DNA from: DATARH01 sp035550515
Lineage (GTDB): Bacteria > Pseudomonadota > Alphaproteobacteria > ATCC43930 > CGMCC-115725
Assembly (NCBI GenBank): GCA_035550515.1
Contig: DASZOZ010000007.1
Location: 11,232 to 75,231, forward strand
Direction of reading: 5' to 3'
DNA: 64,000 nt
Part shown: positions 57,115-64,000 of the stretch, one piece after another
Numbering within the stretch: position 1 is the first letter of the stretch
Layout of the letters: the number at the start of each line of letters is the position of its first letter
Notes under the pieces: generated by a model
Seen by the model: only the letters and a program-made list of their open reading frames with translations
Databases searched by the model: none
What the model was told of the DNA's origin: nothing
Translations under genes and position numbers: made by a program

Positions 57115-58122
57115 TCAAGGCGCCGCCAGCCGGGCTTTGAAGAAGGCGACGACCGCCTGGTCGAAATCCCGGTGAAACGCGGCGCGGTCAAAGCCCGGCG
57201 CGGTCACGCAAATTTCCGGCGCCACCTTGGCCAGCGCATCGCTGCACGGCGCGAGAAAATCGAAATGGCCGGCATTGGCGACGAGATGGTCGTCGGGCGG
57301 CTTGGGAAGCGCGTCGCGGACGTGGTCGGCGTTCCATTCGTTGGGCGTGATCTTGTCGTTTTCGGCCCGCCATAACTGGACCGGAACGCTCACCGCCGAC
57401 AGCCCGTCCTTGCCGAACGCATAGCCCGCGGCGGGAGCGGCAATGACGGCGGCCTTGAGACGCGGGTCATGCGGCCAGTCGGGCGGCGGCGCCGGGTTGT
57501 CCGGCGCGGGATCGGTGTTGGCCGCGGCGCGCTGTTTGATCTGCTGGCAGCTCCAAAAATCAGGATGCTCCTCGCAGAATTTGGCGGTGAGCGCAAAGTC
57601 GGGGGTGCCGCCGAGCGCGATCAGCGCCGTGGCGCCGCCGGCCGAATGCCCGAAAATGCCGATCCGCACCGGGTCGATACGGTCGTGCCCCGCCCAGTCC
57701 TTGAGCATGAAATCGATCACGCGGCTCACATGGCGCGACCGGTTGACGAAATTGCGCCGCGTGAAGCTGTCGGCGCGGTCCTTGTAATTGTCGCCGGTAT
57801 GGTTGAGCGCGACGACGACAAACCCGGCGTCGGCGAGCGCCAGGGCGGTGTCGTAATGCTCGGCGGCGCTCCCGCCGGTGCCGTGCGAGATCACGACAAG
57901 CGGCAGCTTGTCGCCCTTGACCGGGCCGTAATACGCCACGTCCTGGGTGAACAGGCCGATCGGCTGCGTCGTCGGCTGGCCGTCGCTCGGATACCAGATC
58001 GCCAGCTCGATCGGCTGACCGTCCGGGTCGGGCGCGGCACCGTACTGGAAGCCGGCCGCGCCGGCTGTCGGTGCCGCCAGCGCGGCCGCGACCAGGACGA
58101 GAAGCAGGCGAAAGAGGATCAA
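57115..58122 (-). CDS. Exported alpha/beta hydrolase (dienelactone hydrolase/PAF-acetylhydrolase-like)
   Basis: A 335-residue hydrolase with a signal peptide (MILFRLLLVLVAAALAAPTAGAA). The nucleophile elbow is GIFGHSAGG; the oxyanion region is VISHGTGGSAAEHYD; the charge relay probably uses an Asp in RAENDK and the His of NAGHFDF. Two cysteines in FCEEHPDFWSC may pair. It starts at a TTG overlapping the lexA stop by four bases, so it is likely in the lexA transcript. Substrate unknown. Confidence 0.8.
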   Translation of the reverse strand: MILFRLLLVLVAAALAAPTAGAAGFQYGAAPDPDGQPIELAIWYPSDGQPTTQPIGLFTQDVAYYGPVKGDKLPLVVISHGTGGSAAEHYDTALALADAGFVVVALNHTGDNYKDRADSFTRRNFVNRSRHVSRVIDFMLKDWAGHDRIDPVRIGIFGHSAGGATALIALGGTPDFALTAKFCEEHPDFWSCQQIKQRAAANTDPAPDNPAPPPDWPHDPRLKAAVIAAPAAGYAFGKDGLSAVSVPVQLWRAENDKITPNEWNADHVRDALPKPPDDHLVANAGHFDFLAPCSDALAKVAPEICVTAPGFDRAAFHRDFDQAVVAFFKARLAAP

Positions 58123-58820
58123 TAGCGCCGCAGCAGCCCCACAAGCCGACCCTGCACCTTAACCCGATCGGGGCCGAAAATACGCGTTTCATACGCTTGG
58201 TTGGCCGGTTCGAGCGCAATTGACGCACCGCGCCGCCGCAACCGCTTCAGGGTCACTTCGAGATTGTCGACGAGGGCGACGACGATCGCGCCGTTCTCGG
58301 CCGTATCGCAGCGCTGGATGATGACCGTGTCGCCGTCGAGGATGCCGGCGTCGACCATGCTGTCGCCGGCGATTTCCAGCGCGTAATGGTCGCCGCCGTG
58401 GCCGAGCAGCGTCGCGGGCACGCCGATGCTCGCCGACTGGTCGCGCAGCGCCTCGATCGGCGTGCCGGCGGCGATCCGGCCGTAGAGCGGAAGGTCGACC
58501 GCCTCGCTCTCCGTCGTCACCGGCGAGCCGGGCAGGGCGCCGGAGAAATCGCCGCGAATCACGGTCGGCGAGAAGCGCGTCTTTTCCGAACCGGGCGCGG
58601 CGCTCTCCTCGGGCAGCTTGATGACTTCGAGCGCCCGCGCGCGGTGCGGCAGGCGGCGGATAAAGCCGCGCTCCTCGAGACCGCTGATCAGGCGGTGGAT
58701 ACCCGATTTGGAACGCAGCCGCAGGGCGTCCTTCATTTCGTCGAAGGAGGGGGAAACGCCGGTCGCGGTCAGCCTCTGATTGATGAACATCAACAGCTCG
58801 TGCTGTTTGCGCGTCAGCAT
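58119..58820 (-). CDS. lexA: LexA repressor
   Basis: A 233-residue SOS repressor. The winged-helix domain covers 1-65 (MLTRKQHELLMFINQRL, SPSFDEMKDALRLRSKSGIHRLI); the Ala118-Gly119 self-cleavage bond is in GRIAAGTP; the Ser154/Lys192 dyad is in GDSMVDAGIL and VTLKRL. DNA damage and RecA trigger cleavage. An SOS box lies upstream, so lexA represses itself. Confidence 0.97.
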   Translation of the reverse strand: MLTRKQHELLMFINQRLTATGVSPSFDEMKDALRLRSKSGIHRLISGLEERGFIRRLPHRARALEVIKLPEESAAPGSEKTRFSPTVIRGDFSGALPGSPVTTESEAVDLPLYGRIAAGTPIEALRDQSASIGVPATLLGHGGDHYALEIAGDSMVDAGILDGDTVIIQRCDTAENGAIVVALVDNLEVTLKRLRRRGASIALEPANQAYETRIFGPDRVKVQGRLVGLLRRY

Positions 58821-58866
58821 GGCAAACTCCCGCTAGTGGCGGAACAAACCCAAAACACAAGATCAT

Positions 58867-58895
58867 GTTCTATTTTAGTTCGCCTGCGGCGTCAA
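58867..58895 (-). promoter_or_regulatory. lexA promoter with overlapping SOS box
   Basis: Minus strand: TTGACG (58890-58895), 17 bases, TAGAAC (58867-58872). The alphaproteobacterial SOS box GAAC-N7-GAAC (58867-58881, reading GTTC-N7-GTTC on the plus strand) overlaps the -10 box, a clear repressor arrangement. Confidence 0.8.
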
Positions 58896-58967
58896 GCAGA
58901 ATGCTCAAATCGCCATCATCGCCTCCGGCGGTTGAATTGGGCGGCGGTTGAGGTGGTAGGTTAGGCC

Positions 58968-59888
58968 ATGCTGTCGCAGCGCATCCTTATCGACACCGAT
59001 CCGGGGCTCGACGACGCGGTCGCCCTTCTGCTGGCGCTGGCCTCCCCCGATCTGCAGGTCGAGGCGATCGTCGCCGTGGCCGGCAACGGGCCGCTCAACT
59101 TCATGGCGCGCAACGCCCGCGCGATCTGCGAGCTCGCCGGGCGAACCGACATCCCGGTCTATGCCGGCTGTCCGCGTCCGCTGCGCAGCGACACCATCAA
59201 CGCGGCGTATTTTCACGGCCAGACCGGGCTGGGCAGCGTGCGGCTGCCGGAGCCGTCGATGCCGCCGCGCAAGGCGCACGGCGTCGGCGTCACCATCGAT
59301 CTGCTGCGCGCGGCCGCGCCCGACGGCATGACCTGGTGCGCGCTTGGGCCGCTGACCAATGTCGCGGTCGCGCTGGTGCAGGCGCCCGAGATCATCGCCG
59401 GCGCCAAGGAGCTGGTGCTGATGGGCGGCGCGTCGCGCGCCCTCGGCAACACCAGCCCGGCCGCCGAATTCAATATCCTCGCCGACCCGCACGCCGCTTC
59501 GATCGTGTTCGACAGCGGCATCCCGATCACGATGGTCCCGCTCGACCTGACGCATCAGGTGCGCAGCACGCCGGAGCGCATCGCCCGCATCCGCCGCCTG
59601 GGGACGCCGGTGGCGACCGTCGTGGCCGATCTGTTGACGCCGCCGCCCGGCCGCGACGCGGCGGCGCTGCACGACCCGTGCGTCATCGCCTATCTGCTGG
59701 CGCCGCAGCTCTTCACCGGCAGCCGGGTCAACGTCACGGTCGAGACGCAGAGTGCGCTGACGCTCGGCGCCACGGTGGTCGACTGGCGCGGCATCAGCGG
59801 TCGCGACGTCAACGCCACCGTGCTCCACACCGCCGATGCCGAGGGAATTTATGCGCTGCTCGAAGCGCGGCTGGCGCGGTTTGCTTAA
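58968..59888 (+). CDS. Inosine-uridine-preferring nucleoside hydrolase family protein
   Basis: A 306-residue enzyme that cleaves the N-glycosidic bond of ribonucleosides. The calcium motif DTDPGLDDA (Asp11, Asp15, Asp16) is at the N-terminus; VAVAGN, LGPLTNVA, ELVLMGG, the EFNILADPHAA motif and the C-terminal DWRG follow. It is divergent from lexA and may share the 147-base gap for control. Base preference is unknown. Confidence 0.9.
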   Translation: MLSQRILIDTDPGLDDAVALLLALASPDLQVEAIVAVAGNGPLNFMARNARAICELAGRTDIPVYAGCPRPLRSDTINAAYFHGQTGLGSVRLPEPSMPPRKAHGVGVTIDLLRAAAPDGMTWCALGPLTNVAVALVQAPEIIAGAKELVLMGGASRALGNTSPAAEFNILADPHAASIVFDSGIPITMVPLDLTHQVRSTPERIARIRRLGTPVATVVADLLTPPPGRDAAALHDPCVIAYLLAPQLFTGSRVNVTVETQSALTLGATVVDWRGISGRDVNATVLHTADAEGIYALLEARLARFA

Positions 59889-59948
59889 CGCCGTTGGTTA
59901 GTTGGTTAAGGCGGGGGACGCTGTCCGCGTTAGCGCGTATGATGAGAC

Positions 59949-60116
59949 ATGGGTGAGTTTTCGAACGAGTTTCTGCACCGCGTCCGCACGCTGCAGCAGG
60001 CGCTGGCCGACCTTATCGCAAAATACAAGGCGCTCCATCACGACCATCCGGAGCGCCGCGCGCTGGCGCGGATGATCCTTCAGTTGCAAGCGGAAATCAT
60101 GCTGCGGAGCAGCTAG
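59949..60116 (+). CDS. 55-residue hypothetical helical protein
   Basis: An open frame from ATG 59949 to TAG 60116. The product, MGEFSNEFLHRVRTLQQALADLIAKYK..., is predicted to be two amphipathic helices with a His-rich turn (ALHHDHPERR). Coding appearance is supported by GC-rich third positions and a good amphipathic pattern; there is no strong ribosome site. No family recognised. Confidence 0.45.
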   Translation: MGEFSNEFLHRVRTLQQALADLIAKYKALHHDHPERRALARMILQLQAEIMLRSS

Positions 60117-60184
60117 AGAGGCTTGTACCCGGCGGCCATTCGCCCTTTACAATGGGGCCATCAACGCTCGCTGGGAGGATCACG

Positions 60185-60808
60185 ATGTCGATCGTCGAAA
60201 TGCGCACCTATCGCCTGAAGCCCGGCTCGATCCCCGAGGCGGTGAAGCGGTTCGGCGAGGCGGTCGAAGCCTCGGGACGCAACAAGGTCTCGCCGCTCGG
60301 CGGCTTCTTCCATACCGAGGTCGGCCCGCTCAACCGCATCATCCATTGCTGGCCCTACGCCAATCTCGACGACCGCGAGAAGAAGCGGGGCGAGGCGACA
60401 AAGCTGCAGGGCTGGCCGCCGAAGATTCAGGAATTCATCGAGGAGATGGAGTCGAAGATCATCAACCTGGCGCCGTTCTCGCCGGCGCTGGGCGATCGCG
60501 GCCTCGGCAACATCTACGAGATCCGCACCTATACGATGCTGCCGGGCGCGCTGCCGACCGTCACCGAACGGTGGGCCGAGCGGATCGAAGGCCGCACCAA
60601 GCTGTCGCCGCTGGCGTTCTGCGGCTCGACCGAGCTCGGCGGGCTCAACCAGTGGATCCATGTCTGGGCCTACAAGGACGCCGCCGAGCGCTTCAAGATT
60701 CGCGCCGAGGCGCAGGCCAGCGGGGTGTGGCCGCCGGCAACCCGCGGCCAGTTCGTCCGCCAGGAGAACATGTTCGTGATCCCGGCGGCCTTCTCGCCGC
60801 TGCACTAG
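60185..60808 (+). CDS. NIPSNAP family protein
   Basis: A 207-residue protein of two NIPSNAP (dimeric alpha/beta barrel) domains. Repeats begin VEMRTYRLKPGSIPEAVKRFGEA and YEIRTYTMLPGALPTVTERWAE, each followed by a GGLNQ/GPLNR...HxWPY/HVWAY motif. Function is not established. GGGAGG at 60174-60179 sets the ATG at 60185. Confidence 0.85.
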   Translation: MSIVEMRTYRLKPGSIPEAVKRFGEAVEASGRNKVSPLGGFFHTEVGPLNRIIHCWPYANLDDREKKRGEATKLQGWPPKIQEFIEEMESKIINLAPFSPALGDRGLGNIYEIRTYTMLPGALPTVTERWAERIEGRTKLSPLAFCGSTELGGLNQWIHVWAYKDAAERFKIRAEAQASGVWPPATRGQFVRQENMFVIPAAFSPLH

Positions 60809-60824
60809 GCAGGCATTGCTGTGA

Positions 60825-60853
60825 TCGGACGGCCGGGCCGCCCGGCCGTCCGA
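60825..60853. repeat. 29-base perfect palindrome after the NIPSNAP gene
   Basis: TCGGACGGCCGGGC and its complement around one central base. A stable hairpin with no T tract, possibly a weak terminator. Confidence 0.6.
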
Positions 60854-60909
60854 TGGCGCAAGCCGCCGCTGTTGTCCGCAACCGCGTGCATGGCCAAGGG
60901 GAGGGGACC

Positions 60910-61311
60910 ATGAGCGTGCGATTGTCCAAGAGCTTTCTGTTGCAAGCCGTCCTCGTCGGCGCCGGCCTGCTGTCGGTTCCGGCCGTTGCCGACACCGACA
61001 AGTTGGGGCCGGTATCGCTCGCCACCGCCAATTGCGGCACCAAGATGAGCGCCAATTTGATGGTCTTTGTCTGCCTCAACACGACCAGGTGCGATTACGC
61101 CGTCGGGGTCAGCAATTACTCGGGATCGCCGATCTCCTACAAAGTGACGATCGACGCGCCGCCCGGCTACAAGGTCTTCGAGCAGGGGCAGCGCACCTCC
61201 AAGGACTACGACTCGTTCCGGGTCGTCCAGGCGCCGCAAAGCCCCAACGGTCCGTCGATCAAGATCGGGCTGAACTGCGCGGCGGCAACACCCGTCGCGG
61301 CGACGCGGTGA
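60910..61311 (+). CDS. Exported hypothetical protein with beta-rich fold
   Basis: A 133-residue protein: signal peptide MSVRLSKSFLLQAVLVGAGLLSVPAVA, then a mature part with four cysteines (ATANCGT, VFVCLN, TTRCDYA, GLNCAA) likely in two disulfides. It contains a fold-like run YAVGVSNYSGSPISYKVTIDAPPGYKVFEQG. Unknown function; convergent with the PBP gene. GGGGACC lies before the ATG. Confidence 0.65.
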   Translation: MSVRLSKSFLLQAVLVGAGLLSVPAVADTDKLGPVSLATANCGTKMSANLMVFVCLNTTRCDYAVGVSNYSGSPISYKVTIDAPPGYKVFEQGQRTSKDYDSFRVVQAPQSPNGPSIKIGLNCAAATPVAATR

Positions 61312-61321
61312 GCCGCGGCGG

Positions 61322-63334
61322 CTAATCCCGCGGCGGCGGCAGGACGGTGCCGACGGGGATCACGCCGGCCGGTTGCGCGACACGGTTGAACAGTTGATCG
61401 AGGGTCGTCGGCGGCGGCGGCGCTGCCGGCGACGCCGCGGCCTGGAACGGGACGCTCGGCAGCGGCTTGATCGGCATGCCCTGCGTCGCCGCGAGCATGA
61501 AGTTCTTCCACACCGGCGCCGGCAGCGTTCCACCGGTGACCTTGTTCATCGGCGTGTTGTCGTCATTGCCGAGCCACACGCCGGCGACCAGGTCGGCGGT
61601 GAAGCCGATGAACCACGCGTCCTTGTAGTCCTGCGTCGTCCCGGTCTTGCCCGCCGCCGGGCGGGGCAGCGCCGCGGCCTTGCCGGTGCCGCGGGCGATG
61701 ACGCCCGCGAGCATGCCGTCCATCAGTCCGACCTCGTCGGGCGGGACGACCTGCCCGGGTCCCGACCCCGAGCGCCGGTACAGCACGCGGCCGCTGGTAT
61801 CGGCGATCTCGGTGATGCCGTAGGCCAGCACACCGTTGCCGCCGTTGGCGAAGGGCGCATAGGCCGAGACCAGCTCCAGCAGGTTCACCTCGTTGGTGCC
61901 GAGCGCAATGCTGGCGTCCTGCGCGAGGTCGGAGGTGATGCCGAGCCGGTTGGCGACGGCGATCACCCGGGAGATCCCGGCGCGCTGCGCGACCTGCACG
62001 GCGACCGTGTTGATCGATTCCGCGAGCGCGTATGCGAGGCTGACCTCGCCGAGATATTTGTTCCCGTAGTTGTGCGGCCGCCAATTGCCGATCTGGATCG
62101 GGCCGTCGACAAAGCGGTCGTCGGGACGCAGGCCGGCCTCGATCCCGGCGAGATAGACAAACGGCTTGAACGCCGAGCCCGGCTGGCGCTGCGCCTGCGT
62201 GGCGCGATTGAATTGGCTCTCGTTGTAATCCCGGCCGCCGACCATGGCGCGCACCGCGCCGTCCGGGGTCATCGCCACCAGCGCGCCCTGGCTCACCGCA
62301 TCCCGCAGGCCGTAGCGGTTCAGCGCGTCGGTGATCGCGGTCTCCGCCGCCGTCTGCATGTGCACGTCGAGCGTCGTGCGGACCCGCAGGTCGTGGTCGG
62401 ACGCGCCGGCGAAATCGCGCACCTGATCGGCGATCCAATCGGCGAAATAGCGGATGCCGGGATGGGTGAGGGCGATCTTGTTGAGCTCGACCCCCGATTT
62501 CTCTGCCGCGGCGGCCTGAGGCTGGGAGATCGCCGCGGTCTCCACCATCAGGCTCAGCACCTGGGCGGTGCGGACCGCGGTCGCCTCCCTGTCGCGGATC
62601 GGGCTGAACCGGGTCGGCGCTTTGAGCAGGCCGGCGATCACCGCGCTTTCATAGAGGTTGAGCTGCGCCGCCGACTTGCCGAAATAGCGGTGCGCCGCGG
62701 CGTCGACGCCATAGGTGCCGGCGCCGAGATAGACGCGGTTGAGGTAGATTTCGAGGATCTGGTCCTTGGTGAAATGGCGCTCCAGCCACAGCGCCAGCAG
62801 CGCCTCGCGGATTTTGCGCGACAGGCTGCGCTCGGGGCTCAGGAACACGGTCTTGGCGAGCTGCTGGGTGATGGTGCTGCCGCCCTGGACGACGTGCCCC
62901 GTCCGCAGATCGGCAAAGCCGGCGCGGATCAGGCCGATCGGGTCGATGCCGAAATGGCTGTAGAAACGCCGGTCCTCGGTCGCGATCACCGCCTTGGGTA
63001 GCCAGGGCGACATCTCCTTCAGGGTCAGCGGCCGGCCGAACAGATCGCCGAACGTCGCGATCAGGCTGCCGTCATCGGCGAGGATGGTGATGCTCGGGCG
63101 GCGTTCGGCGACCGTCAGCTGTTTCGTATCGGGAAGGGTCAGCGCGAAATAGGTGACGGCGCCGCCGCCGATGATCGCGGCCCACAAGAACAGCAGCACC
63201 GCCAGGCGGAACGCCGCACCGACAAACCCGCGACGGCGGGGCTTCCTCCGGCGTGAGGCGGCTGCCGGCTGGCGCGGCGGCCGGCGCCCGGAAGGCCGCT
63301 CGTCCGGGTCGAGACGCAGCGGGGCGTCAGGCAC
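61322..63334 (-). CDS. Bifunctional penicillin-binding protein, PBP1A family
   Basis: A 670-residue class A PBP that polymerises and crosslinks peptidoglycan. A cytoplasmic basic N-terminus, one membrane helix at about 40-65, then the GT51 domain with Glu120 in ATEDRRFYSHFGID and GGSTITQQLAK, and a transpeptidase domain with Ser387-x-x-Lys390 in QPGSAFKP, SxN (Ser440) and KTGTT (Lys563). The C-terminus is Pro-rich. The start is a GTG at 63334. Confidence 0.93.
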   Translation of the reverse strand: MPDAPLRLDPDERPSGRRPPRQPAAASRRRKPRRRGFVGAAFRLAVLLFLWAAIIGGGAVTYFALTLPDTKQLTVAERRPSITILADDGSLIATFGDLFGRPLTLKEMSPWLPKAVIATEDRRFYSHFGIDPIGLIRAGFADLRTGHVVQGGSTITQQLAKTVFLSPERSLSRKIREALLALWLERHFTKDQILEIYLNRVYLGAGTYGVDAAAHRYFGKSAAQLNLYESAVIAGLLKAPTRFSPIRDREATAVRTAQVLSLMVETAAISQPQAAAAEKSGVELNKIALTHPGIRYFADWIADQVRDFAGASDHDLRVRTTLDVHMQTAAETAITDALNRYGLRDAVSQGALVAMTPDGAVRAMVGGRDYNESQFNRATQAQRQPGSAFKPFVYLAGIEAGLRPDDRFVDGPIQIGNWRPHNYGNKYLGEVSLAYALAESINTVAVQVAQRAGISRVIAVANRLGITSDLAQDASIALGTNEVNLLELVSAYAPFANGGNGVLAYGITEIADTSGRVLYRRSGSGPGQVVPPDEVGLMDGMLAGVIARGTGKAAALPRPAAGKTGTTQDYKDAWFIGFTADLVAGVWLGNDDNTPMNKVTGGTLPAPVWKNFMLAATQGMPIKPLPSVPFQAAASPAAPPPPTTLDQLFNRVAQPAGVIPVGTVLPPPRD

Positions 63335-63384
63335 GGCATGACCCCGCGCCGACCGCTGACCCCAGCGCGGCGCTCAACCGGCCC

Positions 63385-63864
63385 ATGTCACGAACCCCCC
63401 ACCACGACGCCAACAACGCAACCCCCGCCGCATTATGCCGCAAACTGTGGCGGAGATTCGACGAAATCGGCGAAACGGTTTCCGCGCCGGACGCGGAACC
63501 CATGCCAGGCGGCTTTCGTTGGCGAGGCGATCAAACCTCGCACGAGACGCAGATGCCGGCCGCAGACTCCGAATTTACCGCGCTTATGCTTCCTCGGGTC
63601 GGCGTGGCGGTTGCCGGCGCGGCGCTGCTGTGCCCCGCCTTGACCTTGCCGCTGACCGTCGCCTGCCTGGCGGTGCTCGGCAACGCCGCGATGGAGGAGG
63701 CGCGCCGCAAGGCGGAGTTGGTGCCCGAAATCCCTCCCGCCCGGCAAAGCCGCGGCCGCACCCGCCGCGGCGAGGGCAGCGACACGACATCGACCGAAGA
63801 CAGCTTCCCCGCCAGCGACCCGCCGTCCTGGACCCCCGTCACCGGAACCGGCACGCGGCATTAG
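63385..63864 (+). CDS. Hypothetical protein with C-terminal DSFPASDPPSWT motif
   Basis: A 159-residue protein divergent from the PBP gene. Residues 75-110 are a membrane-like hydrophobic stretch (VGVAVAGAALLCPALTLPLTVACLAVLG). The C-terminus is TEDSFPASDPPSWTPVTGTG, a short motif shared by many small alphaproteobacterial proteins of unknown role. Its TAG stop is within 10 bases of the presumed IS end. Confidence 0.6.
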   Translation: MSRTPHHDANNATPAALCRKLWRRFDEIGETVSAPDAEPMPGGFRWRGDQTSHETQMPAADSEFTALMLPRVGVAVAGAALLCPALTLPLTVACLAVLGNAAMEEARRKAELVPEIPPARQSRGRTRRGEGSDTTSTEDSFPASDPPSWTPVTGTGTRH

Positions 63865-64000
63865 GGTGTGGACTCAAACGCACCAATAGATCAGCGCGGC
63901 GATGAGGGATAGTCCGGCGAGGAAGTTGCGGGCGAGTTTGTCGTATCGCGTGGCGATGGCACGGAAGTCCTTGATGCGGCAGTTGGTGCGCTCGATGACG
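63865..64000 (-). mobile_element. IS5-family insertion sequence, one end, cut by the window
   Basis: The right edge holds the 3' end of a transposase and a short non-coding end. GGTGTGGACTCAAAC at 63865-63879 may be the terminal inverted repeat; the other end is out of view. Confidence 0.55.
63874..64000 (-). CDS. IS5-family transposase, C-terminal part
   Basis: The last 41 codons and the TGA of a DDE transposase read VIERTNCRIKDFRAIATRYDKLARNFLAGLSLIAALIYW, the conserved end of IS5-type transposases (C-terminal to the catalytic Glu region). The gene continues past the window. Confidence 0.85.
   Translation of the reverse strand, partial: VIERTNCRIKDFRAIATRYDKLARNFLAGLSLIAALIYWCV

Overview
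The window is one contiguous stretch of a GC-rich alphaproteobacterial chromosome, most like the Rhodospirillales/Hyphomicrobiales side of the class. Supporting signs are the C4-type 5-aminolevulinate synthase (hemA), the lpxD-fabZ-lpxA-lpxI-lpxB order with LpxI rather than LpxH, a GTTC-N7-GTTC SOS box in front of lexA, a short prolyl-tRNA synthetase of the alphaproteobacterial type, and palindromic intergenic repeats of the kind that litter these genomes. No tRNA, rRNA or CRISPR array was recognised.

Layout. 1-15.7 kb is mixed metabolic and accessory DNA: the end of a TauD-type dioxygenase, a sulfotransferase-like gene, nadK-moaA, an amidase-lipoprotein pair, hemA, a GST, a cytochrome c'/diheme cytochrome c pair, a patatin-like protein that has lost its catalytic dyad, a BKACE (DUF849) gene with a two-subunit CoA-transferase, a BrnT toxin whose BrnA antitoxin is fused to a VOC/glyoxalase domain, and an MBL-fold hydrolase. 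15.9-22.7 kb is a gamma-glutamyltransferase followed by a complete urease operon ureDABCEFG; GC-rich palindromic repeats have entered ureD and ureF in frame. 22.7-28.5 kb holds a Sel1 protein, an Hsp20 with a likely sigma-32 promoter and ROSE-type RNA thermometer, rpmE, a DUF1236 protein, a serine-glyoxylate-type aminotransferase and an NCS2 purine permease. 28.5-36.1 kb is proS, an unknown gene, lolC-lolD and dnaE.

36.1-51.8 kb is the classical core block: after a VapBC-type toxin-antitoxin pair come rpsB-tsf-pyrH-frr-uppS-cdsA-dxr-rseP-bamA-skp-lpxD-fabZ-lpxA-lpxI-lpxB, joining translation, isoprenoid and phospholipid synthesis, outer-membrane protein assembly and lipid A synthesis. gloA follows. 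52.4-58.8 kb is on the minus strand: gltA, gltX, an acyl-CoA ligase, an alpha/beta hydrolase and lexA. The right end carries a nucleoside hydrolase, a NIPSNAP protein, a bifunctional penicillin-binding protein and the 3' end of an IS5-type transposase.

The most unusual items are the BrnA-VOC fusion, the catalytically dead patatin, the palindromic elements translated inside ureD and ureF, and the candidate RNA thermometer before hsp20. Most intergenic gaps are short; palindromic repeats occupy many of them, and several hairpins serve plausibly as terminators.
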